Shown one piece after another: positions 34,755 through 42,829 of a DNA stretch of 64,000 bases. A program made the position numbers and the translations under genes. Below the pieces are notes generated by a model. That model ran no database searches, was not told the origin of the DNA, and saw only the letters and a list, made by a program, of their open reading frames with translations. This DNA is from DAIOEK01 sp963721445 (GTDB taxonomy: Bacteria > Chloroflexota > Anaerolineae > Anaerolineales > Anaerolineaceae): contig CAVRIZ010000005.1 in NCBI GenBank assembly GCA_963721445.1, forward strand, positions 186,001 to 250,000, given 5' to 3'. Position 1 is the first letter of the stretch. Every line of letters starts with the position of its first letter.

Positions 34755-35327
34755 ATGAACAGAGACCAAGCTCACAAATTAGTTACCGAGTATATCAAGA
34801 ACCCCAATCTCATCAACCATATGTTGGCTGTCGAATCAGCAATGCGATTCTATGCAGCCCGATATGGAGAAGATGAAGAGAAATGGGGTATTACTGGCTT
34901 ATTGCACGACTTTGATTGGGAAATCCATCCAACATTGGATGAACATCCGCAAGCAGGTGAACCCATTTTACGTGAAAATGGCGTTCCTGAAGAGATTATC
35001 CGGGCGGTATTGAGCCATGCTGAACACCTGAATATCCCACGTATATCCAGGATGGAAAAGGCATTGTTCGCCTGTGACGAGATCACCGGATTAATTACTG
35101 CTGTCGCACTTGTGCGACCTTCACGTTCACTCTATGATCTAACCTCATCTTCGGTAAAGAAAAAATGGAAAGATAAGGCATTCGCTGCCGGAGCCAATCG
35201 GGACGAGATGATTCATGGAGCTGAAGAATTTGGGGTTGAGCTCTGGGAGCATGTGGATAATGTAATTCTGGCAATGCGGAAAATTGCAAATCGACTTGGG
35301 TTGGAAGGCAACATACCCGCGCCCTAG
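34755..35327 (+). CDS. HD-domain phosphohydrolase-like protein
   Basis: About 190 residues. The HD metal-binding motif is visible as NHMLAVESAM, LLHDFDWE and SHAEHLNIP. It probably hydrolyses a phosphate ester or nucleotide; substrate unknown. Start taken as ATG 34755 (MNRDQAHKLVTEY), which matches the usual family start. An upstream ATG at 34713 is also open and neither has a clear ribosome site. Confidence 0.88.
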   Translation: MNRDQAHKLVTEYIKNPNLINHMLAVESAMRFYAARYGEDEEKWGITGLLHDFDWEIHPTLDEHPQAGEPILRENGVPEEIIRAVLSHAEHLNIPRISRMEKALFACDEITGLITAVALVRPSRSLYDLTSSSVKKKWKDKAFAAGANRDEMIHGAEEFGVELWEHVDNVILAMRKIANRLGLEGNIPAP

Positions 35328-35347
35328 TTGAAAGGCAGGAGTATATT

Positions 35348-35955
35348 ATGGCGTTACAAGGTAAAGGATTTTTTATCTGGAAAATACCAAGCTGTGAGAA
35401 TGGTAACGCGGAAGCTATTGCAACCCAGGCTGCGAATGCCAAGCTCACTCATGTGCTGGTTAAAATTGCAGATGGACCGAACTATTCCAATTTCGACACA
35501 ACTAAAAATGTAGATTATGTCCCGGCGGTCATTAATGCGTTGAAGAATCGCGGGATAGAAACCTGGGGCTGGCATTATGTCTATGGAAGTGATCCCTTAA
35601 AGGAAGCCAGAACAGGCGGAGAAAGAGCAAGGGCTTTGGGCGTTAAGGGATATGTTGTTGATGCGGAAATGCAGTTCGAATATGCCGGTAAAGATGTCAC
35701 CGCGACTAGTTTTATGACAGAAGTACGAAAATATCTACCCAATACACCGATTGCCCTGAGCACTTTCCGATATCCATCTTATCACTCAAAATTCCCATTC
35801 AAAGCATTCCTGGACCGCTGCGATCTGTCGATGCCGCAGGTTTACTGGGAAGAAGCTCACAACGCAGATGCGCAACTCTCGAAGTGTGTTCAAGAATACC
35901 GGGCATTACCCACGGTTCGACCGATATTCCCGACCGGACCAACCTACAAGGTGGG
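35348..35955 (+). CDS. Glycosidase-like TIM-barrel domain, first part of a frameshifted gene
   Basis: Starts MALQGKGFFIWKIPSCENGN. The pattern of alternating strands and helices (THVLVKIADG, GIETWGWHYVYG, VKGYVVDAEMQFEY, ALSTFRYPSYHS, DLSMPQVYWEE) looks like a glycoside-hydrolase TIM barrel, possibly related to lysozyme-like or GH25-like folds. No signal peptide is apparent. The frame is lost at 35953-35955, where GGG should probably be GGGG. Confidence 0.82.
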
Positions 35956-36441
35956 TTCCTGGTGCCGACCCAGAAAGACATCACGTTATTCCTGAAAACC
36001 GCAAAAACATTAAATCTTCCCGGTGTGAATTTCTTCAGTTGGGACGAGTGCCGGCGCGACCTGAGCGCGATCTGGAACTATATTCGTGATTACGCCTGGA
36101 CGGTAACTCCAACCATGGAATTTCACGATCAATATATTGCCAATTTAAACGCCAAAAATCCTGACCAACTGGCAGCCATGTATTCACCCCTCGCGGTACA
36201 GATCACTTCTTCCCAGATCGTACAGGGTACGGAATCGATCAAAACCTGGTATTCGACCTTGTTTAACCAGTTGTTGCCAAATGCGACGTTCAACTTGATC
36301 GGATCTTCCGGTACAGGAGCCACGCGCCATATCAACTGGAGCGCGTCATCCAGTCGGGGTAATGTTTCAAACGGCAGCGATACATTTGGATTAATTAACA
36401 ATCAGATCGTCTATCACTACAGCAATTTCAAGATCGCCTGA
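35956..36441 (+). CDS. Glycosidase-like protein, second part with NTF2/SnoaL-like domain (frameshifted)
   Basis: Continues the barrel with GFLVPTQKDITLFLKTAKTL and FFSWDECRRDLSAIW. It then carries about 110 residues resembling an NTF2/SnoaL-like cone (FHDQYIANLNAKNPDQLAAM ... HYSNFKIA). Joined length is about 364 residues. A barrel plus SnoaL-like pairing is unusual; function is unknown and the carbohydrate link is only by fold resemblance. A strong terminator follows. Confidence 0.8.
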   Translation, partial: FLVPTQKDITLFLKTAKTLNLPGVNFFSWDECRRDLSAIWNYIRDYAWTVTPTMEFHDQYIANLNAKNPDQLAAMYSPLAVQITSSQIVQGTESIKTWYSTLFNQLLPNATFNLIGSSGTGATRHINWSASSSRGNVSNGSDTFGLINNQIVYHYSNFKIA

Positions 36442-36451
36442 TCGACAGCTA

Positions 36452-36494
36452 AATAAAAAAGCCATTCCTCGTGACACGAGGAATGGCTTTTTTA
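36452..36494. terminator. Strong bidirectional terminator
   Basis: Stem AAAAAAGCCATTCCTCG/CGAGGAATGGCTTTTTT (17 bp) with a 5-nt loop and A/T tracts on both sides, between convergent genes. Confidence 0.92.
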
Positions 36495-36513
36495 TTTAAT
36501 CTGGACATACCCT

Positions 36514-39342
36514 TTATTCCAGATGATCCAGCGGTAACTGACTCGGCGTCTTTTTTCGTGTTTTTCGACCAGGTTTTTCAACGGATGGAGTCGCTGTTTT
36601 GGTTGTCCAGGGTTTCGTCGGTGGTTTCGCAGGTTTTTGTTTCACCTGTTTTGCAGGTCCTTTCGGGTTCGTCTTTCCGGAATTCTTCAATGAAGCAGCG
36701 GTTTCTTTTTTGGTAGCCGATAACGATTTTGTTCTTCGAGTGTTTGGTTTCGAAGGGACCTTCTTCACCTTGGCTTTTTCCTTTGCCTCTGCTGCCCGGA
36801 CTGGCTTTACTGTAGAACTGGCCGATCCTTTTTCAGGTTTGGAAGCAGCTGCCTTCCTGGGGGTTGGTTTCCTGCTACCACCAGATGATTTAACACCATC
36901 ACCTTTTGGTGTGCCGTTCAACGCATTATCAATCCCGGTGAGGCCAATGACTTGATCGCCTGGCTTCACGTCGATGACTTCTTTTCCCTGTGCCGCCCGA
37001 CCGCCAGCCGAAAAATCATCCTGTCTTTTAATCTTCGAAGCTGATTTTAAGAAATGAATAACCAATGGATCGTTCTTCGAACTCACCCAGAAGCCGGCTA
37101 GATGGATCCCTGGTTTAAATTTCCATCCAATGACACCCTGACCGTATCTTCCCTGAATTGGAAAATCGACCGCAGGGCATTTCTTGCCTTTACCATCTGA
37201 ACTGAGCATCAATATTGGATTCGATCCTTGCAGCACGGTTGCACTCACCACTTCATCCCCGACAGCCAGTTTGATTCCATTCACTCCGGTGGCGACCAAA
37301 CCCATGGGCCGAACATCATCTTCCTTGAAGCGGATGCACATCCCTTTGGACGTTCCCAGAAGGAACTCGTGCGTCCCATCGGTTATCATCGACCAGCCCA
37401 ACGAATCCCCATCATTCACCTTGCACAGGACAAATGTGGATGCAGAAGGTCCCGGGAGCTCCAAAATGGAGGTTTTCTTCACCATTCCACCGCGGGTGAT
37501 CGTGGTTATAAACTTCTCCTCCATCTGGCTTTTGGATGGGAGGCAAAAGACAGCGCCGAGGGGATCGTCTTCATTCAATGGGGACACTTTATATAACGGG
37601 ACCCCTTCCGATACACTCGTTGCTTCGGGTATCGCATGAACGGGGATGGCGGCTGCTTTGCCGGTGATGCTTACCAGATAGAGTGTTTGATGAGTATCTG
37701 TCCGGACCAACCACAGGGGCGCCTCTTTTCCGCTCATCCAGGATGCTGATTCCTGCGATGTTCGGGCTATTGTTCCACTTTCGTTGATGCCAATCAATAC
37801 ATTTTGTGATGGGGTGGCATCTGTTATGGTTAACATCTTGGATATGGACTCACCCTCTTTGAGACCGACGATCTGTGTTTTGCGTTTCTCTGCAAAGATC
37901 TGCCGGGCTTCCAGGAGTTCGGCAGCGCAAGTTTCACGGATTCTTTTGGGTGATTTGAGCAATCCCTCCAGTTCCGAGATTATTGCCATTACTTCTTTGT
38001 ACTCTTCTTCAATCTTTTTTCTTTCCAAAGCTGCCAGTCTACGCAGAGGCATATCCAGAATCGCCTGTGCTTGAATATCAGATAATTTATAGCGCTTGAT
38101 CAAGCGGACCTTGGCTTCTTCTGCATCGGGTGAATTTCGGATGAGTGTTATGATCTCATCCAAATTCTTCAAAGCTATTCTCAACCCCTCTAGGATATGC
38201 GCGCGCTGCTTTGCCTTTTCGAGATCGAATTCACTCCGTCGTTTGATCACTTCCAGGCGGTGATCCAGAAAGACTTTTAATGCCTGCTTCAATGAAAGAA
38301 GACGTGGCTCTCCTCCAACCAGAGCCAGCAAAATGATTCCGAATGTTGTTTGCATCGGTGTATGTTTATACAATTTCCGCAATATGTTTTCGGGATCAGC
38401 CGTTTTCGATAATTCGATGACTACGCGCAGTCCATGCCGATCAGATTCATCCCGTAGATCGACGACTCCATCCAAATTACCATCCCGGACCAAATCAGCT
38501 ATCCGTTCGATCAGGGAAGCCTTATTCACCATGTAGGGGAGTTCTGTGACGATGATACGGTTCTTACTTCTTTCCATTTCTTCCACGTGGGCACGAGCCT
38601 GGACGATCACTTTCCCCCGCCCACTTCCATAAACCATGGCCAGCCCTTCGGTTGCCGGGTCCTGCAAAATGATCCCACCCGTCGGAAAATCAGGCCCCTT
38701 AATGAAATGCATCAAATCTTCCACGGAGAGATCATCCAATTTATCCCATTGTTGCAGAACGTGGACGCATGCATCCACAACTTCTCCCAGGTTATGCGGC
38801 GGAATATTGGTAGCCATTCCCACGGCGATACCGGTCGCACCGTTTACAAGTAAATTTGGAAGTTGGGAAGGAAGAACAACTGGTTCTTTGAGAGTTCCAT
38901 CGAAATTGACAATAAAGTTGACCGTATTCTTTTCAATGTTCTTAAGCATTTCAATGGAAGCTGCAGTGAGTCTCGCTTCTGTGTACCTCATCGCAGCCGG
39001 TGGATCACCATCCACACTGCCAAAATTGCCCTGTCCATCCACCAGCATGCAACGCATTGTAAAATCCTGTGCCAATCGTGCCATTGCATCATACACAGCC
39101 ATATCACCATGAGGGTGATATTTACCCAGAACCTCCCCAACGATGCGGGCTGATTTCTTATATTGTGAATTTGGGGTCAAACCCAGGTCATGCATGGCAT
39201 ATAAAATTCGCCTCTGCACCGGTTTTAATCCATCACGCGCATCTGGTAGAGCGCGTGAGACGATCACGCTCATGGCATAGTCGAGGTACGACTGCTGCAT
39301 CTCCCGGTCGATATCAATTTTCTTAATATTTTGTTGGTCCAT
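36514..39342 (-). CDS. gyrA: DNA gyrase subunit A-type topoisomerase with lysine-rich tail
   Basis: 942 residues. The catalytic Tyr is residue 120 in PPAAMRYTEARL. The breakage-reunion domain is complete and is followed by a six-bladed beta-pinwheel. No canonical QRRGGKG GyrA box is seen; the closest is GGRAAQGKEV near the end of the pinwheel, so ParC-like activity cannot be excluded. The position equivalent to E. coli Ser83 is Met (HPHGDMAVYD). Residues about 810-942 form a K/P/A/T-rich, histone-H1-like disordered tail, which is not typical. No gyrB or parE is adjacent. Promoter at 39382-39410. Confidence 0.94.
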   Translation of the reverse strand: MDQQNIKKIDIDREMQQSYLDYAMSVIVSRALPDARDGLKPVQRRILYAMHDLGLTPNSQYKKSARIVGEVLGKYHPHGDMAVYDAMARLAQDFTMRCMLVDGQGNFGSVDGDPPAAMRYTEARLTAASIEMLKNIEKNTVNFIVNFDGTLKEPVVLPSQLPNLLVNGATGIAVGMATNIPPHNLGEVVDACVHVLQQWDKLDDLSVEDLMHFIKGPDFPTGGIILQDPATEGLAMVYGSGRGKVIVQARAHVEEMERSKNRIIVTELPYMVNKASLIERIADLVRDGNLDGVVDLRDESDRHGLRVVIELSKTADPENILRKLYKHTPMQTTFGIILLALVGGEPRLLSLKQALKVFLDHRLEVIKRRSEFDLEKAKQRAHILEGLRIALKNLDEIITLIRNSPDAEEAKVRLIKRYKLSDIQAQAILDMPLRRLAALERKKIEEEYKEVMAIISELEGLLKSPKRIRETCAAELLEARQIFAEKRKTQIVGLKEGESISKMLTITDATPSQNVLIGINESGTIARTSQESASWMSGKEAPLWLVRTDTHQTLYLVSITGKAAAIPVHAIPEATSVSEGVPLYKVSPLNEDDPLGAVFCLPSKSQMEEKFITTITRGGMVKKTSILELPGPSASTFVLCKVNDGDSLGWSMITDGTHEFLLGTSKGMCIRFKEDDVRPMGLVATGVNGIKLAVGDEVVSATVLQGSNPILMLSSDGKGKKCPAVDFPIQGRYGQGVIGWKFKPGIHLAGFWVSSKNDPLVIHFLKSASKIKRQDDFSAGGRAAQGKEVIDVKPGDQVIGLTGIDNALNGTPKGDGVKSSGGSRKPTPRKAAASKPEKGSASSTVKPVRAAEAKEKAKVKKVPSKPNTRRTKSLSATKKETAASLKNSGKTNPKGPAKQVKQKPAKPPTKPWTTKTATPSVEKPGRKTRKKTPSQLPLDHLE

Positions 39343-39381
39343 TGGATCTACCCCAGAGGAAGTTAATTTTCAAGCTAGGAT

Positions 39382-39410
39382 ATCTTACGAGTAATTAGTA
39401 CTTGCGTCAA
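39382..39410 (-). promoter_or_regulatory. Promoter of gyrA
   Basis: -35 TTGACG and -10 TAAGAT with a 17-nt spacer, about 40 nt upstream of the gyrA ATG. Confidence 0.65.
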
Positions 39411-39553
39411 GCGCAGCCAATTTCTGTAAAGCTGGATTTACAAGAGTATTCATCTCCTTCTGGGATGAAGTACAAGGCAGGCGTATAATATCAAGATGAT
39501 AAAGAATAGAATATTTATTGATAGGCACCAATTTACTGATTTCAGGGGGAGCC

Positions 39554-40582
39554 ATGGTCCCAATTACTGAGGACAATTCGAGAAGAAGGCTACATAGAAT
39601 TGGAGTGCTGTATTGTCCTTCGTCTCCAGGTAGTGCAGAGCGGATGAACGAACAAATAGCCGACGAGGAATCATATCAAATAGCCATGGCTATTAACCAG
39701 TCGCTAAGCAACCATGGTTATGATTCTGAGATCATCAAATTCGATAAACAGGATATATCCTCATTGTACAAATTTGATTGGATCTTTAATTTAGGGGAAT
39801 CTGTTTCAGGTATTCCTTGCTTTGATTATGAAATTGCACAGGTTTTGGAAGATAATAAGTTCAACTTTACTGGCGCAGGCTCCAGATCTCTGGAAAATTG
39901 CCAACACAAGGGAAAAGCGAAAGATATTCTTGTACGCAACCACATCTTGACACCAAAATATTGGATCGTCACAGAAGATTTATCAAACCAAAATTTGGAA
40001 GAATCATTCCCCCTTATCGTAAAACCGATCCATGAAGATGGCAGCCTGGGTATTTCCAATCAATCGATTGTATACAATTCGATGGATCTCAGAAAACAAG
40101 TCGAGTTGATCCATTCGATCTATCATCAGGAGGCATTGGTCGAAGAGTACATCTCAGGTCGGGATATATCGGTATCGATCATTGGGACAGATCAAAAAAA
40201 GGAAGTATTACCACTCTCAGAGTGTGTCTATCTCAACCCGGCCGAGAATCAGATCCTTACCTACGAATCCAAATGGATCGTAGATTCATGGGACTACCAG
40301 AATTCGCAAGTGGTCTGCCCGATCGAAGTTGAAAATGGTATTGCCAAAGAACTGGAAATGATTGCCTTGCATGCATTCGAGGTCATGGAATGTAAGGACT
40401 ATGCCCGGATCGATTTTCGATTATCAGATCAGACTCCCTATCTCCTTGATGTCAATCCAAATCCGAGCATCCATCCTGAGGATGCAGGTTTTACCCGGTC
40501 ATGGAAAGCAACTGGCAGATCGTACGAACAGTTAGCTGTGGAAATTTTAGCCAACTCAATGAAAAACCAAGGAATTTCGTAG
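39554..40582 (+). CDS. ATP-grasp protein, D-alanine-D-alanine-ligase-like
   Basis: 342 residues. The N-terminal domain has IFNLGESVSGI, like the NxxEG region of Ddl enzymes. The ATP-grasp core includes FPLIVKPIHEDGSLGISNQS, EALVEEYISGRDISVSIIG, YARIDFRLS and LDVNPNPSIHPED with the metal ligands. It may join amino acids or peptides; whether it makes D-Ala-D-Ala is unclear because sequence identity to true Ddl looks modest. Start chosen at ATG 39554 after AGGGGGA; a TTG at 39518 adds 12 residues. A GNAT gene follows 14 nt later. Confidence 0.88.
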   Translation: MVPITEDNSRRRLHRIGVLYCPSSPGSAERMNEQIADEESYQIAMAINQSLSNHGYDSEIIKFDKQDISSLYKFDWIFNLGESVSGIPCFDYEIAQVLEDNKFNFTGAGSRSLENCQHKGKAKDILVRNHILTPKYWIVTEDLSNQNLEESFPLIVKPIHEDGSLGISNQSIVYNSMDLRKQVELIHSIYHQEALVEEYISGRDISVSIIGTDQKKEVLPLSECVYLNPAENQILTYESKWIVDSWDYQNSQVVCPIEVENGIAKELEMIALHAFEVMECKDYARIDFRLSDQTPYLLDVNPNPSIHPEDAGFTRSWKATGRSYEQLAVEILANSMKNQGIS

Positions 40583-40596
40583 GAAGAATATTCAAA

Positions 40597-41118
40597 ATGA
40601 AAATCCGAATCCGGAAAATTAAACCTGACGATTACAATTTAGTTCGAAAGATCATCACCAGTATCCCTGAATTTTCTGCATTGGATCAAACAATCGCGAT
40701 TGAATTACTGGATTGGGCGGTACTGCACCCAAAATCAGACGAGTACACCTTCCTAGTTGCCGTGACCGATCAGAAAGTTCGGGTTGGTTTCTTGTGTTTC
40801 GGACCGACCCCGTTAACTACAGGTACCTATGACCTCTACTGGATCGGGACTCATCCTTCCCTCAGTGGGAATGGTGTCGGAAAGAGGTTAGTAAAGTCGA
40901 TGGAGAAACGGATCAGGGCGAAACATGGAAGAATAATTCTCATTGAAACTTCTTCCGCGCAGATATATCAGAAAGCGTGCCGTTTCTATCTAAAACAAGG
41001 GTACATCCTTCAGGAGAAAATCCCGGATTTTTACCAGGATGGTGAAGATCGATACACTTTCCTTAAAAAGATCCAATATAAAAAGACTAGCCGTTTTAAA
41101 CGGCTAGTCTTGTCTTGA
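40597..41118 (+). CDS. GNAT-family N-acetyltransferase
   Basis: 173 residues. The acetyl-CoA motif is HPSLSGNGVGKRLVKSMEKR, followed by ILIETSS and YLKQGYILQE. Start is ATG 40597 with an AGGAAGA site. The last 11 codons run through the arms of a strong terminator hairpin (41083-41111). Either the terminator really overlaps the coding end, or a small sequence error hides an earlier stop. Paired with the ATP-grasp gene, it may modify the same small molecule or peptide, which is inference. Confidence 0.88.
   Translation: MKIRIRKIKPDDYNLVRKIITSIPEFSALDQTIAIELLDWAVLHPKSDEYTFLVAVTDQKVRVGFLCFGPTPLTTGTYDLYWIGTHPSLSGNGVGKRLVKSMEKRIRAKHGRIILIETSSAQIYQKACRFYLKQGYILQEKIPDFYQDGEDRYTFLKKIQYKKTSRFKRLVLS
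41083..41111. terminator. Bidirectional terminator overlapping the end of the GNAT gene
   Basis: 14-bp inverted repeat AAGACTAGCCGTTT/AAACGGCTAGTCTT centred on one T. It lies between convergent GNAT (+) and rpoC (-). Confidence 0.8.
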
Positions 41119-41134
41119 TATTAGGGAATTTCTC

Positions 41135-42829
41135 TTATTCTGCGATTGGCTCAGTGGGTGCTTCGAGTTCAACCACCACTGGTTCCGGTTCCACCTCAGG
41201 ATGAGGAGCGAGCAAAGGATTCAATCGGGCGATATCAAAGCCTGTCCCAGCCGGAATTAGCTTTCCGATGATGACATTCTCCTTCAAACCAATCAATGGA
41301 TCTTCCGTTGATGCGATCGCCGCACCAGCCAACACTTTGATGGTGTGTTGGAAGGATGACGCGGAGAGGAATGAATCGGTGCTGAGGGATGCTTTTGTCA
41401 CACCCAACAGGATCTCACTGAACCGAGCTGGCTGTTTGCTTTCTTCTGCCATCTTCGCGTTCATCTTCACAATCTCGAGCCTGTCGACCAGATCGAGTGG
41501 CAGGTAATGGGTATCACCTGGCCGTCTGACCTGGACTTTGCCTAGCATCTTACGGATGATCACTTCAAAGTGTTTGTCATTGATATTCTGACCTTGAGAG
41601 CGGTACACTTTTTGGATCTCGACCAACAAGTATTTCTGGCAAGCTTCCCGACCCTTGATCTGTAAGATCATGTGCGGATTCAAAGAGCCCTCGGTCAACT
41701 GCTGTCCAGCTTCAACATGGTCGCCATCTCGGATTACGAGACGGGCAGTGGATGGGATTTCATATTCTTCGGTTTCTTTTTGTTCGTAAGAGACGATTAC
41801 CTTGCGGTCCTCAATGCGAACTCGCCCAGGGTGTGTAGCCGTAATGGTGGCTTCACCCAATGTCGCCAGGACGGTTCCTAATTCGGCCACATCCTCATCG
41901 GCGACGGCAATGGTCCAGGATTCTGGAATGTCAAATTCGTCACCAACCATCTCACTGTGTTCGATCCGAACGATGCGTAATTCACTCATCCGCTCGTTCG
42001 TCATAATGCGGGCGATACCTTCGATACGCGAGATGATAGCTTCACCCTTAGGCGTTCGGCGTGCTTCAAAAAGCTCTTCCACGCGGGGTAGACCGGTCGT
42101 AATATCACCACCGGCGGCAACACCACCGGTATGGAAGGTACGAAGGGTTAGCTGGGTACCAGGTTCACCAATGGATTGCGCGGCTACAATACCCACCGCA
42201 GCGCCCAGATCAACGATCGTTCCGCGACCCAGGTCCATACCATAGCATTTCTGGCAGATCCCATGAGTTAGTTCGCAAGTTAATGGTGATCGGACTTTTA
42301 CTTCTTCGATATGGGCATCCAAAATTCGACGGACTTTTTCGCGATCTAGGATCTCATTGCGATCCACCAAGATTTCACCTGTGGCAGGATCGACAATTCG
42401 CTCGGCGGTCATACGGCTGATCAAACGAACACTCATCGCTTGCCCGGCAATATCGTCTGTCTTGCGAATGTAAATACCTTCCAGCGTTTCGCAATCTTCT
42501 TCGTTGATGATTACATCCTGGGCGATATCAACCAAACGGCGGGTCAGATAACCAGCATCCGCTGTTCGGAGCGCTGTATCCGCCAGACCTTTTCTCGCAC
42601 CATGAGTGGAGATAAAGTATTCCAGGGCGGTCAATCCTTCACGGAAGTTGGAAATGATCGGCAATGGAATAATGCGTCCGGCAGGATCTGCCATCAAACC
42701 ACGCATACCTGCCAACTGTGCAATAGGACCGAAACCGCCTTTTGTTGCCCCGGAATTCGCCATTGTGGCCAGGTTTCCTACGGGATCCATATTCGCTTTT
42801 ACGGCATCACCAACTATGGTAGTGGTTGC
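41135..42829 (-). CDS. rpoC: RNA polymerase beta' subunit, C-terminal part (frameshifted)
   Basis: Continues the beta' subunit from KATTTIVGDAVKANMDPVGN through the trigger-loop and bridge region (SGATKGGFGPIAQLAGMRGL, EYFISTHGARKGLADTALRT, the second zinc site CETLEG ... CELTHGICQKCYG, AAQSIGEPGTQLTLRTFHTGG) to the C-terminus. The other part lies at 42830-45389. One extra G near 42829-42830 (AAAGGC instead of AAAGC on the coding strand) separates them. An essential single-copy gene cannot be truly broken, so this is almost surely a sequence error. Confidence 0.95.
   Translation of the reverse strand, partial: ATTTIVGDAVKANMDPVGNLATMANSGATKGGFGPIAQLAGMRGLMADPAGRIIPLPIISNFREGLTALEYFISTHGARKGLADTALRTADAGYLTRRLVDIAQDVIINEEDCETLEGIYIRKTDDIAGQAMSVRLISRMTAERIVDPATGEILVDRNEILDREKVRRILDAHIEEVKVRSPLTCELTHGICQKCYGMDLGRGTIVDLGAAVGIVAAQSIGEPGTQLTLRTFHTGGVAAGGDITTGLPRVEELFEARRTPKGEAIISRIEGIARIMTNERMSELRIVRIEHSEMVGDEFDIPESWTIAVADEDVAELGTVLATLGEATITATHPGRVRIEDRKVIVSYEQKETEEYEIPSTARLVIRDGDHVEAGQQLTEGSLNPHMILQIKGREACQKYLLVEIQKVYRSQGQNINDKHFEVIIRKMLGKVQVRRPGDTHYLPLDLVDRLEIVKMNAKMAEESKQPARFSEILLGVTKASLSTDSFLSASSFQHTIKVLAGAAIASTEDPLIGLKENVIIGKLIPAGTGFDIARLNPLLAPHPEVEPEPVVVELEAPTEPIAE

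Noticed and set aside
36599..36955. Phe/Gly/Val-rich ORF opposite the gyrA tail
   Set aside because: Its composition is just the complement of Lys- and Pro-rich codons of the gyrA tail.
39385..39576. Minus-strand ORF of 63 codons between gyrA and the ATP-grasp gene
   Set aside because: Overlaps the gyrA promoter and the start of the ATP-grasp gene, no ribosome site, no domain.
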